DNA of 64,000 nucleotides from Rhabdornis inornatus (GCA_013397075.1 VWZS01006721.1:711365-775364); one strand, 5' to 3'. Counted from the first letter of the stretch, positions 48,736 through 62,416 are shown. Notes: generated from the sequence alone by a model not told the origin. Numbers and translations: made by a program.

Positions 48736-51700
48736 GCAAATTGTCATCTGCAGTATATCAGTCCCTCCCTAATACAGACCAGAAGCCATTCACAGACAGG
48801 CAGCTGCACCCACCCAGTGCTCCAGACAGCTTATCAACCCAGATTTGGGATATTTTCCTATTGCAGTACCCTCTCAGATTTCCATTCAAGAAACTCATGC
48901 AAGCATCTGTTTAATACCACTCAAGTTAGCTAGATATTTAAGAACAAAATTACCATTACACACCTAACAAATCCTTTTCTTTTCAGCAGGATTTCTGCAT
49001 TTGTTTGAATTTAAGTACAAACTTTGGCATTCTGCTGAGTGGAGATGCCTTCCTGAACAAAGCTTTTATCAAATTAATTAACCAAACAAACCAAAGATAT
49101 TTCCTAAATCCTAGGCTTTCACCGACTGGAAATGGTTTGAGTGTGCGCATAGCTTAAGAAGTAAACAGACGTGGGAGTTGTCCATCAGAATTATTTTCTG
49201 CAAGCAAGCACAAACACTACCTTATTTGTCCTATGTGTGAATTGAATTGCATTATTTGTGCCCCACCTGAGTCAAGCTTCACTGAGCAAGAGATGCAGAC
49301 CAAGGGGAGGTCTGGAAAAGAAAGGCAGGAGCAGCAGCCCACCAGGCACACACATTGCCATTACCAAATTTGAATGGACATAAAACATCAGCATTTTCTC
49401 TTGAGAACATCTCTCTGACCTTGGCTTACGGCCACAGGAGTCCCTTGAGGTGCATGCACATCCCATAAATTGCACTTAGGGTTTTTAAAAAATGTAATTA
49501 TTGAGCTTTAGATTTTCTCTGATAAGTCAGTAATAAAGTCTGAATGCTGCCCTGCAGTTCTGCCTGGCCTTTGGTTGGGAGAAGCAAGAGCCATTTAATC
49601 TTCCAGTTTGTGTTTTAACAGGGAAGGGTTTCCTTCTGGTCTTATTGTACTGCCCAGTACAATTTAAAAAAACCCTGGAAATGGAAAACTGCACTCTGCT
49701 TTGGGACCTACTGTAGTTTGGAGCAGGGAGAGAGGGTCTTCCTGCAGGATTTCTGAGTGCTGGCACCATGGTACAATGGCAGCAGGCACAGAAAATACAA
49801 AAATCTTAGCAAAGGGGAAGGGTTATATATGTGTATATTTAAGTAAGAATCGTTTTACCAGTTTTGCACAGTACTGTTATTTCCAAAATCCTTTCCAAAC
49901 TCCTTTTTTACTGTGTATCTTTACAGCCTCTAGTACAACAGGGTTTGAGCCCCTGACCTCAGCTCTCAGGTAAAAACAGTGATTCAAAGACCTAATGGGC
50001 AGCCAACAGGTGCCTGCCAAACTGGTAATGCTTTTCTGCAGACTGCCTGGGAGAGCAGGTAAGTGGGAGTAGGGGGCTCACTTAGAGTCACATCATGAAC
50101 TAATGCTCGAGGAAAGAACATTACCTGCCTGCTCTGGCCTGTACAAATTGCATTTCTGCTCCATCTGCATGAGCAGAAATTAGAGTTTGCCTGATACAAT
50201 GGACCTGAAATAAGCGGAGTGCTCACAGTGAAGGGTTTGTACCATTAGGCCCTAGTGGATAAGTAGTATTTGTTCCTAGAAAATGATGGTCATGGCCTCT
50301 AAATGCCCTTTACTGTAATACATTTTGATTAACCATTCTGATTAATACCCCAGTGAAGAATCAGCCCGCCCTCATGCCACACTAAACACTGTGAAACAGC
50401 TCAGCTAATTTCAGCTGTCAAAAAATCGACTACCTAGACACAGCAGTCACTGGGGTGTGCTGTGCTCAGGAGACATTCAGGGCTCAGGCAAGTTTCATTT
50501 CCCTCAGAGCTACCTGCCTCACCACAGGAGAGGGTGATTCATCCCATCCTAAAATAGGTATGTAAAACCAGGGATTTGCATCACGCTCTGGTAATGCTCC
50601 CCTCTCCTCCTGATGACTCTCCCAGGAGCCCAGATATCCAGCACTTACCAGCCCTGAGGTCAGTTGGCTGAAATAATTTAAAATAAGTACCAAGCAACAA
50701 ACTTTTTCCCACCCCAAGTAGCCAACCATCTAAATTAAGGAGTAGATTTTCAGAAAAGAGGTTTGTGGCTGTCAGGTCTGCTCCTCTGTGCAAGACCAGT
50801 GCCATCCTTCCTTACAGGCAGGACTTGCAAGAAATTGCATTTCAGACAAGATTTCCTATCCTCATCTCTGCTGAGCCACAGGGGGATGTTCTCATTTCAA
50901 CGTACAACAGAGTGTGGCTTTGGCAAGTTCTGTGCAGAGTGTATTTGACATTTTAATTGATGCCATTTGTTAATTAAGAAGGATAAATGATGACAGGGAA
51001 AGAGGAGGAGATCTTATAAAGAATGAATAATAACCTTGTTCAAAAGCAGGTAATGAGACACTGGGTTAAAATTATGTAAGCACTTGCAAAAATGTCTAAA
51101 TGTTGTTCAGAAATCAGGTGCTGCCCATCTTTTCCTTATCGCAGAAATGTCAGGGAGTGAAATTCATCAGCTACTTACAACATGTGCTCTTTACTGAAGG
51201 ATTTTCTAGCAGAAATATCTGTGCATTCCTGACTTAAGCCACAGCTGGTCTCCTGTCACGGCATGGACCAGAGCTCACCATTCCCTTTGTCTCTGCTTGC
51301 CACTACTGCAGCTACCACCAAGGCAGAGGACAAGGTCACACCACTGCCAGGTTCAGTCTGTCCAGGCTGGGCTGGCCCCCAGTTTTGCACAGAAAGATTG
51401 CAGGCAGCAGCAACTTCCCTCAGCACTGAAGAAGAAAACAGTGGAGTTGGTAGCACAATGCTCAACACTGATCCTTTTTTCAGATGCACCAGCAGCTGTG
51501 CTTGGGTCTTGTTTTCCCTAAATGCTGTCTATGTGTTATGCAAAGCCCTTTAATAGAGGAGAACAGAGCAGAGTCTGTTAGCCAGGAGAGTGGCTCTGCA
51601 GAAAAGCAGATCCAAAAAAGCCTTGTGTCTAGCTCCTTTCTATGCAGATGCACATTTAAGCAGAGACAAAAGGAAAGACCAAGCAGAGGCTGGAGACATA

Positions 51701-52304
51701 GGAAAAGCAATTTTCATTAGCTGATAGAGGGAGTAGAGAGAAAGATTGTCACATCCAAATTTCAAGTGTCAATCCCTGGAAACAGAAAACTCCCAAGCTT
51801 GGTGTTTTGGACTGAGAAGGACTTTTGACATCTACCAAGAAACAGATTTCATCTAGACTTTCCTGTCCAGTTTGAAGTGGCATTTCTTCTCCTGTTCCTC
51901 TGCCCACCCCAGCTGAAGCACTGATACAAGGTATGGGAGCATTTACTATGGTCTATAACAAGTACATTGTGCGTGTCTCCTAGGATGAAAGGTGGGAGAG
52001 TTTACAGAGGGTTCCATATCCAGGAGCTCAGCAGCCAAGCTGCAATTTTGGAGGAGCCATTGGAGCACCCAAAAGAGGCTGAGTCTCTATTCTGACTCTC
52101 CTACAGAATCTAGGTTACACCTTGAGCATGTCTCCTGCCTTCCCCAGCTCTCAATTTGCTTCAGGGAGGTGAGACAGCAGCAGTGAGCATTACAGCAACC
52201 TTGTCTGGACTTTGAGATGAGCACCAGCACTCGGGCAGTGGGAGGGATTTCCACACAAAGGTATACTGCAAAATTGCTAGAAAAGTTCATTTTCAACTTC
52301 CATG

Positions 52305-52319
52305 AAAAAAAAAAAAAAA
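52305..52319. repeat. A15 homopolymer
   Basis: Fifteen consecutive A follow CATG. No retroposed sequence is recognisable upstream, so this is listed only as a homopolymer and likely length-variable site. Confidence 0.9.
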
Positions 52320-53558
52320 TCCTGTGAAAAGCTTGGGGACCTGATTAATACCAGCTCCAGACTGGTGCAGGTTGATTGTTTGTGGGTTTTTTCCTATTTG
52401 TTTTAGGTTGTTTACTCAAAGTACTCATTTGTTTACCTTGTTGTTTTCCACTCCTTGCATCTGTTCATTTGTTTAAGTATGAGCCTCTGTGTTTTCCACT
52501 TCTGTTTCCTCTCATTATAGTGGAGCATCTGCTTAGCACTTAAAAAAATAAATCAAAAATAATCTTATACCATGGAGAAGAAAGTTTTTGTAAACTATGA
52601 GTGAAGAATGATTATTGTCTGCATAATCCCTTTTATTATTATTAGTCACTTAGACTTCAGTCTGACAATAATCTGGATGACCTAAACAAATATTTTAGGG
52701 GGCGGGAAGGTAGGAATCACAGCCTATGAGAACATTTGAGAGAATCAGCCCTCCCTGAAAATCAAGGAAGCAAGACTATTGTCTTTCCCTCCCTCTGCCA
52801 GTCATTTTAAATCCATTCTTGAGATGGGGATGGCCTGAAAATTTACATTTTTCCCTGATAGCCAGAAATCCCAAGAGGAGATGAACCTGGGTAGATGTGA
52901 CCTGGCTGCAAAAGCTCTGCAGAAAGCTCAGATGGGCACATTTGTGCAGTGTGTCATAAGAAATGCAGCATCACTGTCACCTTCACCAGCCCCCCAAACT
53001 TGGCCAAAACTCTCCTCTCTTCCTTTACCAGCAGTTACTGAGGGCTCTCAGAGTCCCGTGCACTCTTCACTCCCTACAGGAGGGGAGCTGGGGAAAGCAT
53101 CCCCACACCCCTTCACCTCCCTGCCTGTACAGGCAACCTCAGCCCTCCCTGTCTCTTCACCATGAGCAATGCCATTGGGCCAAGTGACATTGAGAGGAAA
53201 TTGTCTTGCTGATTAAAGGAAACATGCAGTATTTGTGGAAAAGACATCAAGAGCACATAAGGGGGTGACGTGAGGCTGAGTGTCCTCTTGGTGACTTACA
53301 GCTGCAGGCAAGAGTTATTCATTAATGTAATCAAGTCACACAAAATTCCATTACAACATTGGGGAGTTTTGCAGAAATGATTAAACCAAACAGCAGGTAG
53401 ATGAGCCTCTGTCAGGTTTTCCAGCAACTGCCTGGACTGCCTCTAGGTTCAATTTTAGGTCTTAGAGGTGATCCTGTTACCAGCAATCCGTCACAAGTGA
53501 CTCTGAGCTCCCTTTCCCCATCTCTCCCTGGTGTTGCTGCCATCCAATAAATCTTTTA

Positions 53559-53600
53559 AAAAGCAAGCAAGCAAACAAACTAAAAACAACCCCAAAAAAA
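53559..53600. repeat. AAGC/AAAC simple repeat
   Basis: AAGCAAGCAAGCAAACAAAC is followed by AAAAACAACCCC and an A7 run. It is a short impure microsatellite. Confidence 0.8.
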
Positions 53601-54475
53601 CTCCCACACAGCAACACCATTTGGACATCATTGCATTAGGAAACCCCAGTGCCTATGATGAAATATTCACATAAAAAGAATCTGGGTTGAGTTGAGGGTG
53701 GACGAAAACCTTGTGAATCAAAATAAATTCTGTGTGTTCTTGCCTGTTTATGCTCACCAGACACAAGAAAAGGAAGAGTTTCTACAAAACAAGATAATAC
53801 TTACTGCATAAAAGTTCTGTTCTTCTAATTAGCAAGATACTCATGGCAGTGAGTGGAAGAAAGCTTTTTCCCTTGCCCTATTCTGCTGTAAGGATGTGCT
53901 ATCATTTAGAACATCACTTAATTAAGTACTAGAAACGAGGACACTTTGGAATTGAATAGTTCTTTTCTCCAACAATTTTTTCTAGTGTTCAAATATTGGT
54001 CAGGAAAAAAAAACCTAGCCTTGTCACAATCATCTGGTACTTAATTGGTTTTTTATTTAGTTCAGTATTAAAGCATGAACTTTGAGGAAAAAATTAATTC
54101 ATTACTCTCCAGTGTGAACAACTGGAAATGAATGATTGTGTGGAAAGAAAGAAAACAACTCCAAGTCTTTTTAAAGCCCAAGATCTGATCTTGGTATCAC
54201 CCCTCATCTTTTACAAAACTCCAACTGACGCAGGAAGTACATATTTTCTCTGTTAGCGTTAAAAAATAAACCTAAGGTAAGATTTTTCAAAGGCACTTAT
54301 ATCTTGCTGTTCTCTTGATTCCCATTGAAACCACTGGCAAAATTCTTCCCTCCCTGCCCAGAGACCAGGGCATGCCAAGCACATCTGAGCACCCCCCACA
54401 CACAAAATTCAATAAATGCTTGTTTGTACCATCTAGATTGTGTCAGGTCAATGATGTGGAGACCCAAAGGCCAGT

Positions 54476-55081
54476 TTGGCCAGCCAAATCCACTGGGGGG
54501 ACTCCTCCCTTCAAGTTGCCTCTTTAGCCCCACAGCACATCTCTTCTCATGGTGCTGGGCTTTTTGGGAAGCAGGAGAGATCCTGCTGGTGCTTCCTTTT
54601 CTTTCCAGCTTTGCTCCAGTTTAGACAGTTATGGGGGAGCATAACCAGGATTCCCTGTGGCAGGAGAAGGGAATGGTGGGATCATTTTGGTCTGTCACAG
54701 TGCACAGGGCAACACCAACCTCCGTGCCAGGGCTGGGCAGAGCTACCTGGGGCCAAACTGGGAATCAATTGCAGCAGCTGGCAGAGTACTTGGGGGCTGG
54801 CCCAAGGAGCCATCACTGCACTTCTTTTAGACAGCAGGTGTAGGCACAAGCCAGATCAGTTGGAAAGTGATAACAAGACTTGTATTGACACCAGGAACAG
54901 AGGGCTTAAACAGGGGATAAAGGACAAAGAGCATCTCAGGCATCCAGGGAAGCTTGATTTTATAGAGGAGCTGCTGTCCCCATCCTCCCCTTGCAACTGT
55001 CTAACACAGATCTGTCACAGAGATGCTGGTCCCCATCCCTGCTCCTGCATCAGTGATGTCCTGTCAGGCAAGGGTGACTGA
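54476..55081 (+). other. 201-codon open frame, probably not a gene
   Basis: This is the longest open frame in the window. The 201-residue translation is rich in Gln, Ser, Cys and Trp, has no recognisable domain, no signal peptide at the N-terminus and no repeat structure. Other frames of about 70-100 codons overlap it on both strands, as expected in a locally stop-poor, GC-richer patch. No TATA box, CpG island, splice signals or polyadenylation signal frame it convincingly. It could be a lineage-specific or lncRNA-borne frame, but chance is the simplest explanation. Confidence 0.2.
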
Positions 55082-55894
55082 AGACAAGTCCCATCATGAG
55101 ACTCTATTAACTGGAAAAAAGCCCTGACAGCACATGCCTCTAACCAATGTGCTCTTAGGAGAAAGGCAGCTTGGTAGGGATTTTGGCCCAGTGCTAAAAC
55201 CAGGCAAGTGCACACCTGTGGATCACTGTGGTCATTAAAAACTACAGACCACCTTGTTTTATTTGGCTGGTTATCATACAGTAGCTAGCCTGGACTGGAG
55301 ACAGCACTTTTCCTAGTGAGAGGGAGTAACGGAGAGAACAGGGATCAAAAAGATGCTGCAGAATCAGTGGAGAGTTAGCATACAAGGAGACTGCAGTCTC
55401 TTCATTAGCACCAAATAAGAGCAGTTTTGAAACACATGAAACACTTTGCTGCACCATCTGTTTTGTCCAGCTAAATTCTCACATTAATCATCTTTATTCC
55501 TTGTGAGTAATTCCCTTATGGGAAATCTACTGAGCATGTTTAAATTTATTAAAACTATCACAGTTTATTAGGAGTCCATACCCAGTGTCTTCTGCCTTGC
55601 ACACCTGATGAAGGGAAGAGAATCACAGCTGTAATCACAAAATGGTTTCTCATCTCTGTACCTCCCAGTGTTACTCATGGCAGTAGTGGGTATTGGTTTC
55701 AATGACATTTCTTGCATGCCCACTGCAGTGTGCCAAGCACCATGTTTCTCCAGAAACCATGTGCCAAAACTTTTAGAAGAGATGCAGATGTGGTTACACC
55801 TGGTTTAAAGAGGAAAACTCTCACCTACTCTCCTCTAAGCTAAAGTACATAAGCCTGTTACTAATTTTTAACACAGACAAATTTACCAGCCAGA

Positions 55895-55899
55895 CTAGG
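55895..55899. repeat. Target-site duplication, left copy
   Basis: CTAGG lies directly before the TG that opens the LTR and is repeated at 56,235-56,239 directly after the closing CA. Five bases is a usual target duplication length for several avian endogenous retrovirus groups. Confidence 0.85.
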
Positions 55900-56234
55900 T
55901 GTGATAAATTCGTGCTAATTCGTGCTAATTAAATTGTAANGGCATAGAGTATATCATTAGGATGGTTAGCCTTGATGCTTTGGTACGAGAGGAAGGGCAG
56001 GCCCCTCCCCGTACCCCCGGTCGGTTTTGCTTATGCTTTATACAAACCTCAATTATACTAAATTACTTACTCTCAAATTTTACTTAATACTTTGATTGTA
56101 TTCATTTCCAATTTTTTTAAATTCATTTTTAATACTTTAATTGTATCCATTTACAATTGTTACTATTAAAAATTTGCTGTTACATTTAATCTTGTTGTCT
56201 GATAAATTGGAAAAATCGAACATTATTCATAACA
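55900..56234. mobile_element. Solo LTR of an endogenous retrovirus, 335 bp
   Basis: The element starts TGTGATAAATTCG, ends TTATTCATAACA (TG...CA) and is flanked by identical CTAGG. No retroviral gene lies on either side, so it is a solo LTR left by recombination between two LTRs. It is AT-rich except for a GC-rich block at about 55,990-56,025. Reading on the minus strand, TATAAA at 56,042-56,037 lies just upstream of that block, which suggests promoter and start site and therefore a minus orientation. This is tentative, as no clear AATAAA was found. The left end contains a 10-bp tandem duplication, and position 55,940 is an ambiguous base. The intact ends and target duplication suggest a fairly recent insertion. 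Size and 5-bp duplication would suit ERVL-like or gammaretroviral-like groups; the group is not resolved. Confidence 0.85.
55907..55926. repeat. 10-bp tandem duplication inside the LTR
   Basis: AATTCGTGCT at 55,907-55,916 is repeated exactly at 55,917-55,926 and followed by AATT. It may be subfamily-specific or private to this copy. The ambiguous base lies 14 positions beyond it. Confidence 0.9.
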
Positions 56235-56239
56235 CTAGG
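56235..56239. repeat. Target-site duplication, right copy
   Basis: CTAGG directly after the closing CA of the LTR, identical to 55,895-55,899. Confidence 0.85.
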
Positions 56240-59200
56240 TAAGCATCGGCCACTTGATCAACTCTGGATCACATCTCCCAACACAGCAAAAAAGATTTTT
56301 TGCCTTCATTACTCTGTGCAGGAAACCAAAGGGAGGCAAAGAACAAGGCTGGCATCATGAGGAACCAGGGAACACTTGATATGTGGCAAGACTTCATATT
56401 CCAGAGGTCTTCATGATGTCCATCTCTGATAGAACAAGGAAATACTGAAATGGTTTCCATTAAGTTTGTGTTGCAGCTGCATCAAAAGACAGGGAATTTT
56501 TAACAACAGAAGAGTGACTCATTTTTCTGGTGTGAATCATCACACTATCTCAGTTTCCTCACTTATATTAGGAATACCAAAGCATTTTTTTCTTATCAGT
56601 AACGGAAAATACTTAATGTGTATAAAGGGCTGTCAAGCCAGGGCCAAAGACTGAGCAAGGCTGCAAAATCCAAGCCTTGGCACCCCTCCTCTAAGCCTGT
56701 CAAACCCACAAATGCTGTCAGAGGAGGAGCTGTGCTATCCCATCAGTCACACTGGCAACACAAATCCATCTCACAGGGACAATAACTGCTTCACCATGCC
56801 CTTGGCTGGAGCAAGGGCACGGCAGGGGGCATGGCTCTTTCTGCCCACTTTGCACCAAGACCAGCAACCTCTGTGAGCTGCCACATCCCAAGTCTCCAGC
56901 TTTTGTCCTCCCCAGGCCACAGCCCAGAGCTGTTTGGCCTCATGCACACTTCAGTAAAGCTATCTCGGCTTGGTTTGCATGGCACAGAGAAATAGGAAAC
57001 TTGAGCACAGCCAGTTTTTTCCAGCCAAGAGCGAACACAGAGGCAATTACCCCTGCAAAACTCACTCTGCAAGCTTAACACACTCCATCCAGGCAACCTC
57101 TTTAATCTGTACTGGCTAGTGACTCCCTGCTGAATAAGCTTACTTCTCCCTGAGGGGGTTGCCAGCCTAACTCAACTCATGTGCCTAAACTGGCAAAACC
57201 CACTGAAGTGTGAACAGTCCATCCAGGGTGTTCAGAGACCCATTCCTGGGTAATTGGCTTCCATAATGACGGATACACACACAAACACAAAACACAGGAA
57301 AGCTTCCCCTCAGGTTTGCTCAGAGTACATACAGCTTTTCACCTGTGATGAATAATAAAGAGCTTGTCCTTTTATTCCCCTGCCCATGAATTAATCAGGT
57401 AAGGAAAAAAGGGGGATCTGGATGAGTGCCATGGGCTAAAGGATAAAAATCCCATGCACACAGACACAGAGCAGGGACATGCAGAAGTGCCATATGGAGA
57501 ATAAACAAGCTGTAGTGACCTTCTCGGGCTTTATCAAGTATTCAAAGGAAGCAGGCTCATGGGGATACAAAACTAATAATAATGAACCCACCAGCATCCT
57601 GGCATGTTCTGGTTCTCCCTTCTGGCAGCATTGCCTCCCTGTTTGTGTGCCAGATGCCCGTCAGCCCAGCCTGCCTGGTGGCCCTCAGGCCTCTGCTATT
57701 ACTTGGAGCTAAAGCAAAGGAGGGTGCAGCCGTGTAGAGGATTTCTTGTATCCAGATCTTTTTAAATGGAAAAGAGCGGACAATGTCAGACCTTCAGGGA
57801 GACCTGGTAATCCATGGACTCCACTAATTTAAAAGGTGAAGACTAGCACCTTGCAACACCAGGGTCAAATTTTGGACTCCGGTGCCTTCAACACAGATCT
57901 TGGGCTTTTTCTCCGGCCTCTGAGGAGCACTAGTCATTAGTGTCTTTAGGCACTTTCTGGAGATCAGGGATGGCATATGTTACCAAGTTAGTGACCTCAG
58001 ACATGAAAGGAGTCATCTTATTAGCAGCCAGCCATTCAACCATAGCAAATTACATTTCTTGAAGGATTTCAGCCTTGAATTTTCATTTCACAATATATTT
58101 TGAAGGAAAAATGGGACCTCCTAAACAGATAGCTGGAAAACTGAACTCTGCAAGATAGGATGATTTTTCTAAAGGACAATGATCTATTTAAAAGCAACAC
58201 AAATACACTGAGTGGAAGCAATCCAAATTATGTTGATGTGACTACTTAAGAAAGTTAAATGCAGGCAAGTCTTTGCATCATCAGTGCTTTCAGTTTTAAT
58301 CTCTCAGAAGTAAAGAGAAAAAATGGCAATGTTGTCATTTCTTCAAAAACAGTGGCAATATCTTGATTTTGGTATTCTTTGCTTCTCTTTGAACTGTTTT
58401 TTTCCTCCCAAATGCTTCAGATCTCAAAAAAGTTATTTTAAAATAACAGATGTAATTGCCCAGAGGTGAAAGAGAAAGGAGACAAAGAAGACCTATATAA
58501 AGACTGAGGGCAAAAATGGCTGGACAGCCTCTATAAAAATGACCTGGTCACTGCTAAAAACAGAATTGGAAGCTTTTGAGGGCTTATATGTTGCAGAAAG
58601 CAACTTAGGCCAATTGCAGTAACTACCTGAAGGTGAACATTACAGCCATTTCAAAGAGGTTTGGTGAGCTCAGAAAATGTTTACAGCTATGTAGGAGTAG
58701 AGCCAAAGCCTCCTGAAGCTGCCATGCCCCCAGCCTTGCCCCACTGGTCAGCAGGGGTTCTCCAGGGTGAGCAAACCACTCTACCACAGAGCTGCTGCTT
58801 TGATTTCCCCCCCATACTTTCAAATTACTCCTGTATCTCTGTGATAAGTTAAACAGTTTTACACTGAGATGTATACCTTGGGCTTGGGTGACTGGGGGTA
58901 GAGTGAATATGTGCCATGGGATAAGCTGCAGGGATTTCTCCTGTACTTTTAGCCACTTTCCTCATGCTTATCTCATTAATCCAATATATATGGACAGACT
59001 TCTTGTATTCCAGGCACCTGAACTAGTCCTGCTGCTAATAAAAAAACCCAAGCAAAATAAACTGAGATAAAAGCAGAGGTTTTTTTCTTTGCTCTCATAT
59101 GAAATTGCTTCAAGAAAACCACATTCGTTTGTGTTTTATTGGTGAACAAATAGGTATTACTGCATTGGGAAATGCTGAGTGAAGAAGGCCAAAGAGGAGG

Positions 59201-62061
59201 CAAAACAAAAGTCAGCCCCTAACTACCTGGGGGGGAAAGCTTGAGGAGAGAGGCAAAGAGAAGGTGGTAGGAATGGATGGAGGTCTGTGAGGTTCCAGGG
59301 ATGAATGGGAACACCAGGGCAAAGAGGCAGCTGTACACAAGAGGCAGTGCAGTAACACAGTATTGATTATGACACAATTTTAACCCTCGAGGTGTTTTGC
59401 TGTCACTCATTACACACAAGAATTTTTCCCATGAGCAGGCACAGGCACTCAGGCACACATCTACACCCTAACTCAAGACCAGCATCCACCACCTCACCAG
59501 AAGCAGTCTCTGCCTTTGCACCAGCACATCAGCACTCATGTTATAACAACATTATGATATAATTCCTTATTTTGTCCAAACCAGATCCCCTTTCCCTGCA
59601 CCAGGAGCTCCTAAGCACAGAGTTGTATCCCATCTGACCCATGGGAACACGACACGCTTCGGTTTTAATTCAATCCAACGTTTCTGCTTGCTTTGGTGTT
59701 CTTTGCTCAATGTCACAGCAAGAGCAGCTTCCTGATTGCCTTGCTACATATTTATAATTAATTTCTCTCAGGAGGATTACAGCCAATATTATTACCAAAC
59801 GCATTTCCCAAGTATTGAAGCAGGATTGGTTCCAAAAAATACATGTGATTTATTTTCTCCCTAGGGAGCAGACATTTGTAAGTAGCAGATTACTGACATG
59901 CCACAACCAGAAAGCAAAACATAATAGCAATTAATACAGCATTGTGAAGGAAAGCCTGCCTGCTACAGAGACCTCTCAACTGCAGCAAGCTGACAGCACC
60001 TGTGTCACAAAATCTGCTGCAGGATTCAAAATACCAAGAAAGATTAAGAATGAGAGTGTGAGATTCAAACTCCTTGCAGCAAGACTATCCTTTTATTCTG
60101 ATTTTGAGCAGCACTGGGCAGGCAGAGGTCCTGCCCTACAATGAGTGCTACAAGCATCAGCACTAGGGATAAGGGGTAACACACACCCATATTAATGCAC
60201 CATGGGTGTTTCAGAGGAACCAAGGCCTTTTGATGGGATAGCTTTCAGAATAAATTTCAATTTTTTTTCCTTTCTTAAACCTTCTTTTATTTCAGAGAGA
60301 AAAAGAGAGATTTTTTCTTTTCCCCCTAAAAATTCATGAAGTTCCCCCTCTTCCCCTGCTTTCCATAGCTTTTTGCTTAAAATTCCCTCAAATATGTGAC
60401 ATAGTGACTTCAGCTGAGATTGTCCTTAGGCAAAAGTAGCTTTTCCTAGGAAAATTGTCTTCTGGAGAATATACCTTTGACCAGCCCTGAAGGAATGAAA
60501 CAAGTGGCCATGGCATGATTTTAAATCACTACTCTCGTAATATAAATCATAGGAAAATGTGTCACGGTCTTACTCAGTTCAATGGCCATTTAGCCCTATA
60601 CTTCCCTGATGAACCACTCCATGGAAGGAGTAGAGGGGTCTTGCTTAATCAAAAAAACCACTTATTGCCTTGCCAACCCAAGCCACAGGAGCTTGCCAGA
60701 GGCATCTCTGCACACAGAGAGAACCACAGCATTACAACAAAGCTTCAGCTCACCTGGCCTGGCAGCCAGGTGTCCCCTTCAGCACAGCCCCAGGTCACAT
60801 GCCAGGCTCTTCAGTGAGGGTCCTCCAGGAGCCAGTTTGTGCACAGCTCGTCTTCTCCCCCAGGGCTGCCTTAGTGCACACAGGCTCTGCAGGCTGAAAA
60901 GAGCACTGCAAGGTGCCTGTGGCTGACCTGGTGAACCTGAGCCCTGTAACTTTACAGCCTCTCTCCCTCATTAGCTCCAAAGACAGCACACGGATGGTGT
61001 TGGGGCTGGCTTGCCCCCAGCCACCCTGAAACCCAGAGCTGCAAAAAGCCACCTTAACCGGGGCTGGCAAGCCCACTGCTTGTGGATGATTTGAAAATCA
61101 ATTTCTAATTGCCCCTGCAGGTATGACCTCAAGTGTTTCCCTGACAAAAACCTTGAGATCTTGGGCAAGAAAACTGCTTCCACTGAAAAATTACCAGTGG
61201 AGATTTTCAGCTCTTCCCAGCAACACATGGCCAGCAGGGTTGAAAAGGAATAAGGAGGATCTGCCACAGAATGGGAAGATCCCTCTCTAATTTATTCATC
61301 CACCTGTCAAAACAGCACTTAAAACTTTACTATGTGAAGACGGTAGTTGGCAAATGTTGGTAAAACATTTTGCAAGCCACAGAAAGGAGAGAGAATTAAA
61401 ATTTTTGAAGTGTGATTTTTCCCTATTCCGTTGTATCTTTTACAATTGTTTCTATGGGCAAGCATGGGGCTGATGATAATTGGAGCTGTGCTTGTAGAAA
61501 TTCTGGACATTGTTGAGATCTTTTCACAGATATCCCAGTTAGTGCAGCATGAAAACTTTCACTTAAAGAAAGTGTTTCTACCTGTGAAATTAACTTTCTG
61601 AATTCTGCAATAACCATGATAATAGATATAGAAACATTCCACCTATGCTTTCCAGCATAGTGACCTACAAGGTTTTTAGAACCTAATTAATAATGTTAAA
61701 GTGCTAACAGCCTTAACCTTTTCAGTACCTGACACAGAATATCCCACCCATGCTGGCAGCCTGTGGTTGCCACAGTTGCCTTTGATAAGCCATGCGTTTG
61801 AAGGGATGGCATGCTGCAATTAACTTTGTGAGTGTGGAGTACGAAAAACGTGCTGGGATGGCAGGAAAGAGTGAACTCTTCACCTCCAGGTTATACTAGC
61901 GGGACTGATTATGGTAATGCCAATTTAAAAATACAACAGCAAGCTTGTTCTTCCCCTTTCCTGACTCAAAAGTCCACTTTGCTTCACAGCGTCTTTATTT
62001 TGATAGCAATGAACTTGGAGCCTGGCTCTCAGCCAGGTTTGTGAGCTTTTCCTATCTTTAC

Positions 62062-62075
62062 TTTTTTTTTTTTTT
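62062..62075. repeat. T14 homopolymer
   Basis: Fourteen consecutive T follow TTTAC. No adjacent retroposed body is seen on the minus strand. Confidence 0.9.
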
Positions 62076-62396
62076 AGAGTAAACGTCACTCATTAATGAA
62101 AGAAGATCCTTGATATACCAATGACAACAACCCAGGTTTTTTTAATATAGCACTGACTACCATCAAATTTTGGCTATTTAACCTGAAGAACTTCTGGCTT
62201 TTGGTCTTAACTCTTACAGTACTAGCTGGGAAGACACCACTGTATTCAAGTCTGGTTCTTCATCTTCTCTCATTTCCTTTTGAATTGGGATAGTGGGTCA
62301 GGTGGACCTATTGTCTCACCCTGTAGGACCATTCTTCCACTTTTCAAGACAGGACAAAGGTCACTGGACTTTTGATTTGGATTAAAACATATTTTC

Positions 62397-62416
62397 AAAT
62401 GTTAATATTAACATTT
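62397..62416. repeat. Perfect 20-bp palindrome
   Basis: AAATGTTAATATTAACATTT is its own reverse complement. The centre GTTAATATTAAC is two HNF1-type half-sites placed back to back, but the canonical HNF1 site has one extra central base, so binding is doubtful. Confidence 0.85.

Larger units (their letters stand above)
48736..55894. other. Non-coding sequence, no gene seen
   Basis: No gene or repeat family is recognised apart from short tracts listed separately. GC-richer patches at 52,880-53,190 and 54,300-55,080 are open on long frames. AT-rich CNE-like sequence lies at 50,940-51,110 (TTTAATTGATG, TTAATTAA). No promoter or polyadenylated gene end is evident. Confidence 0.6.
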
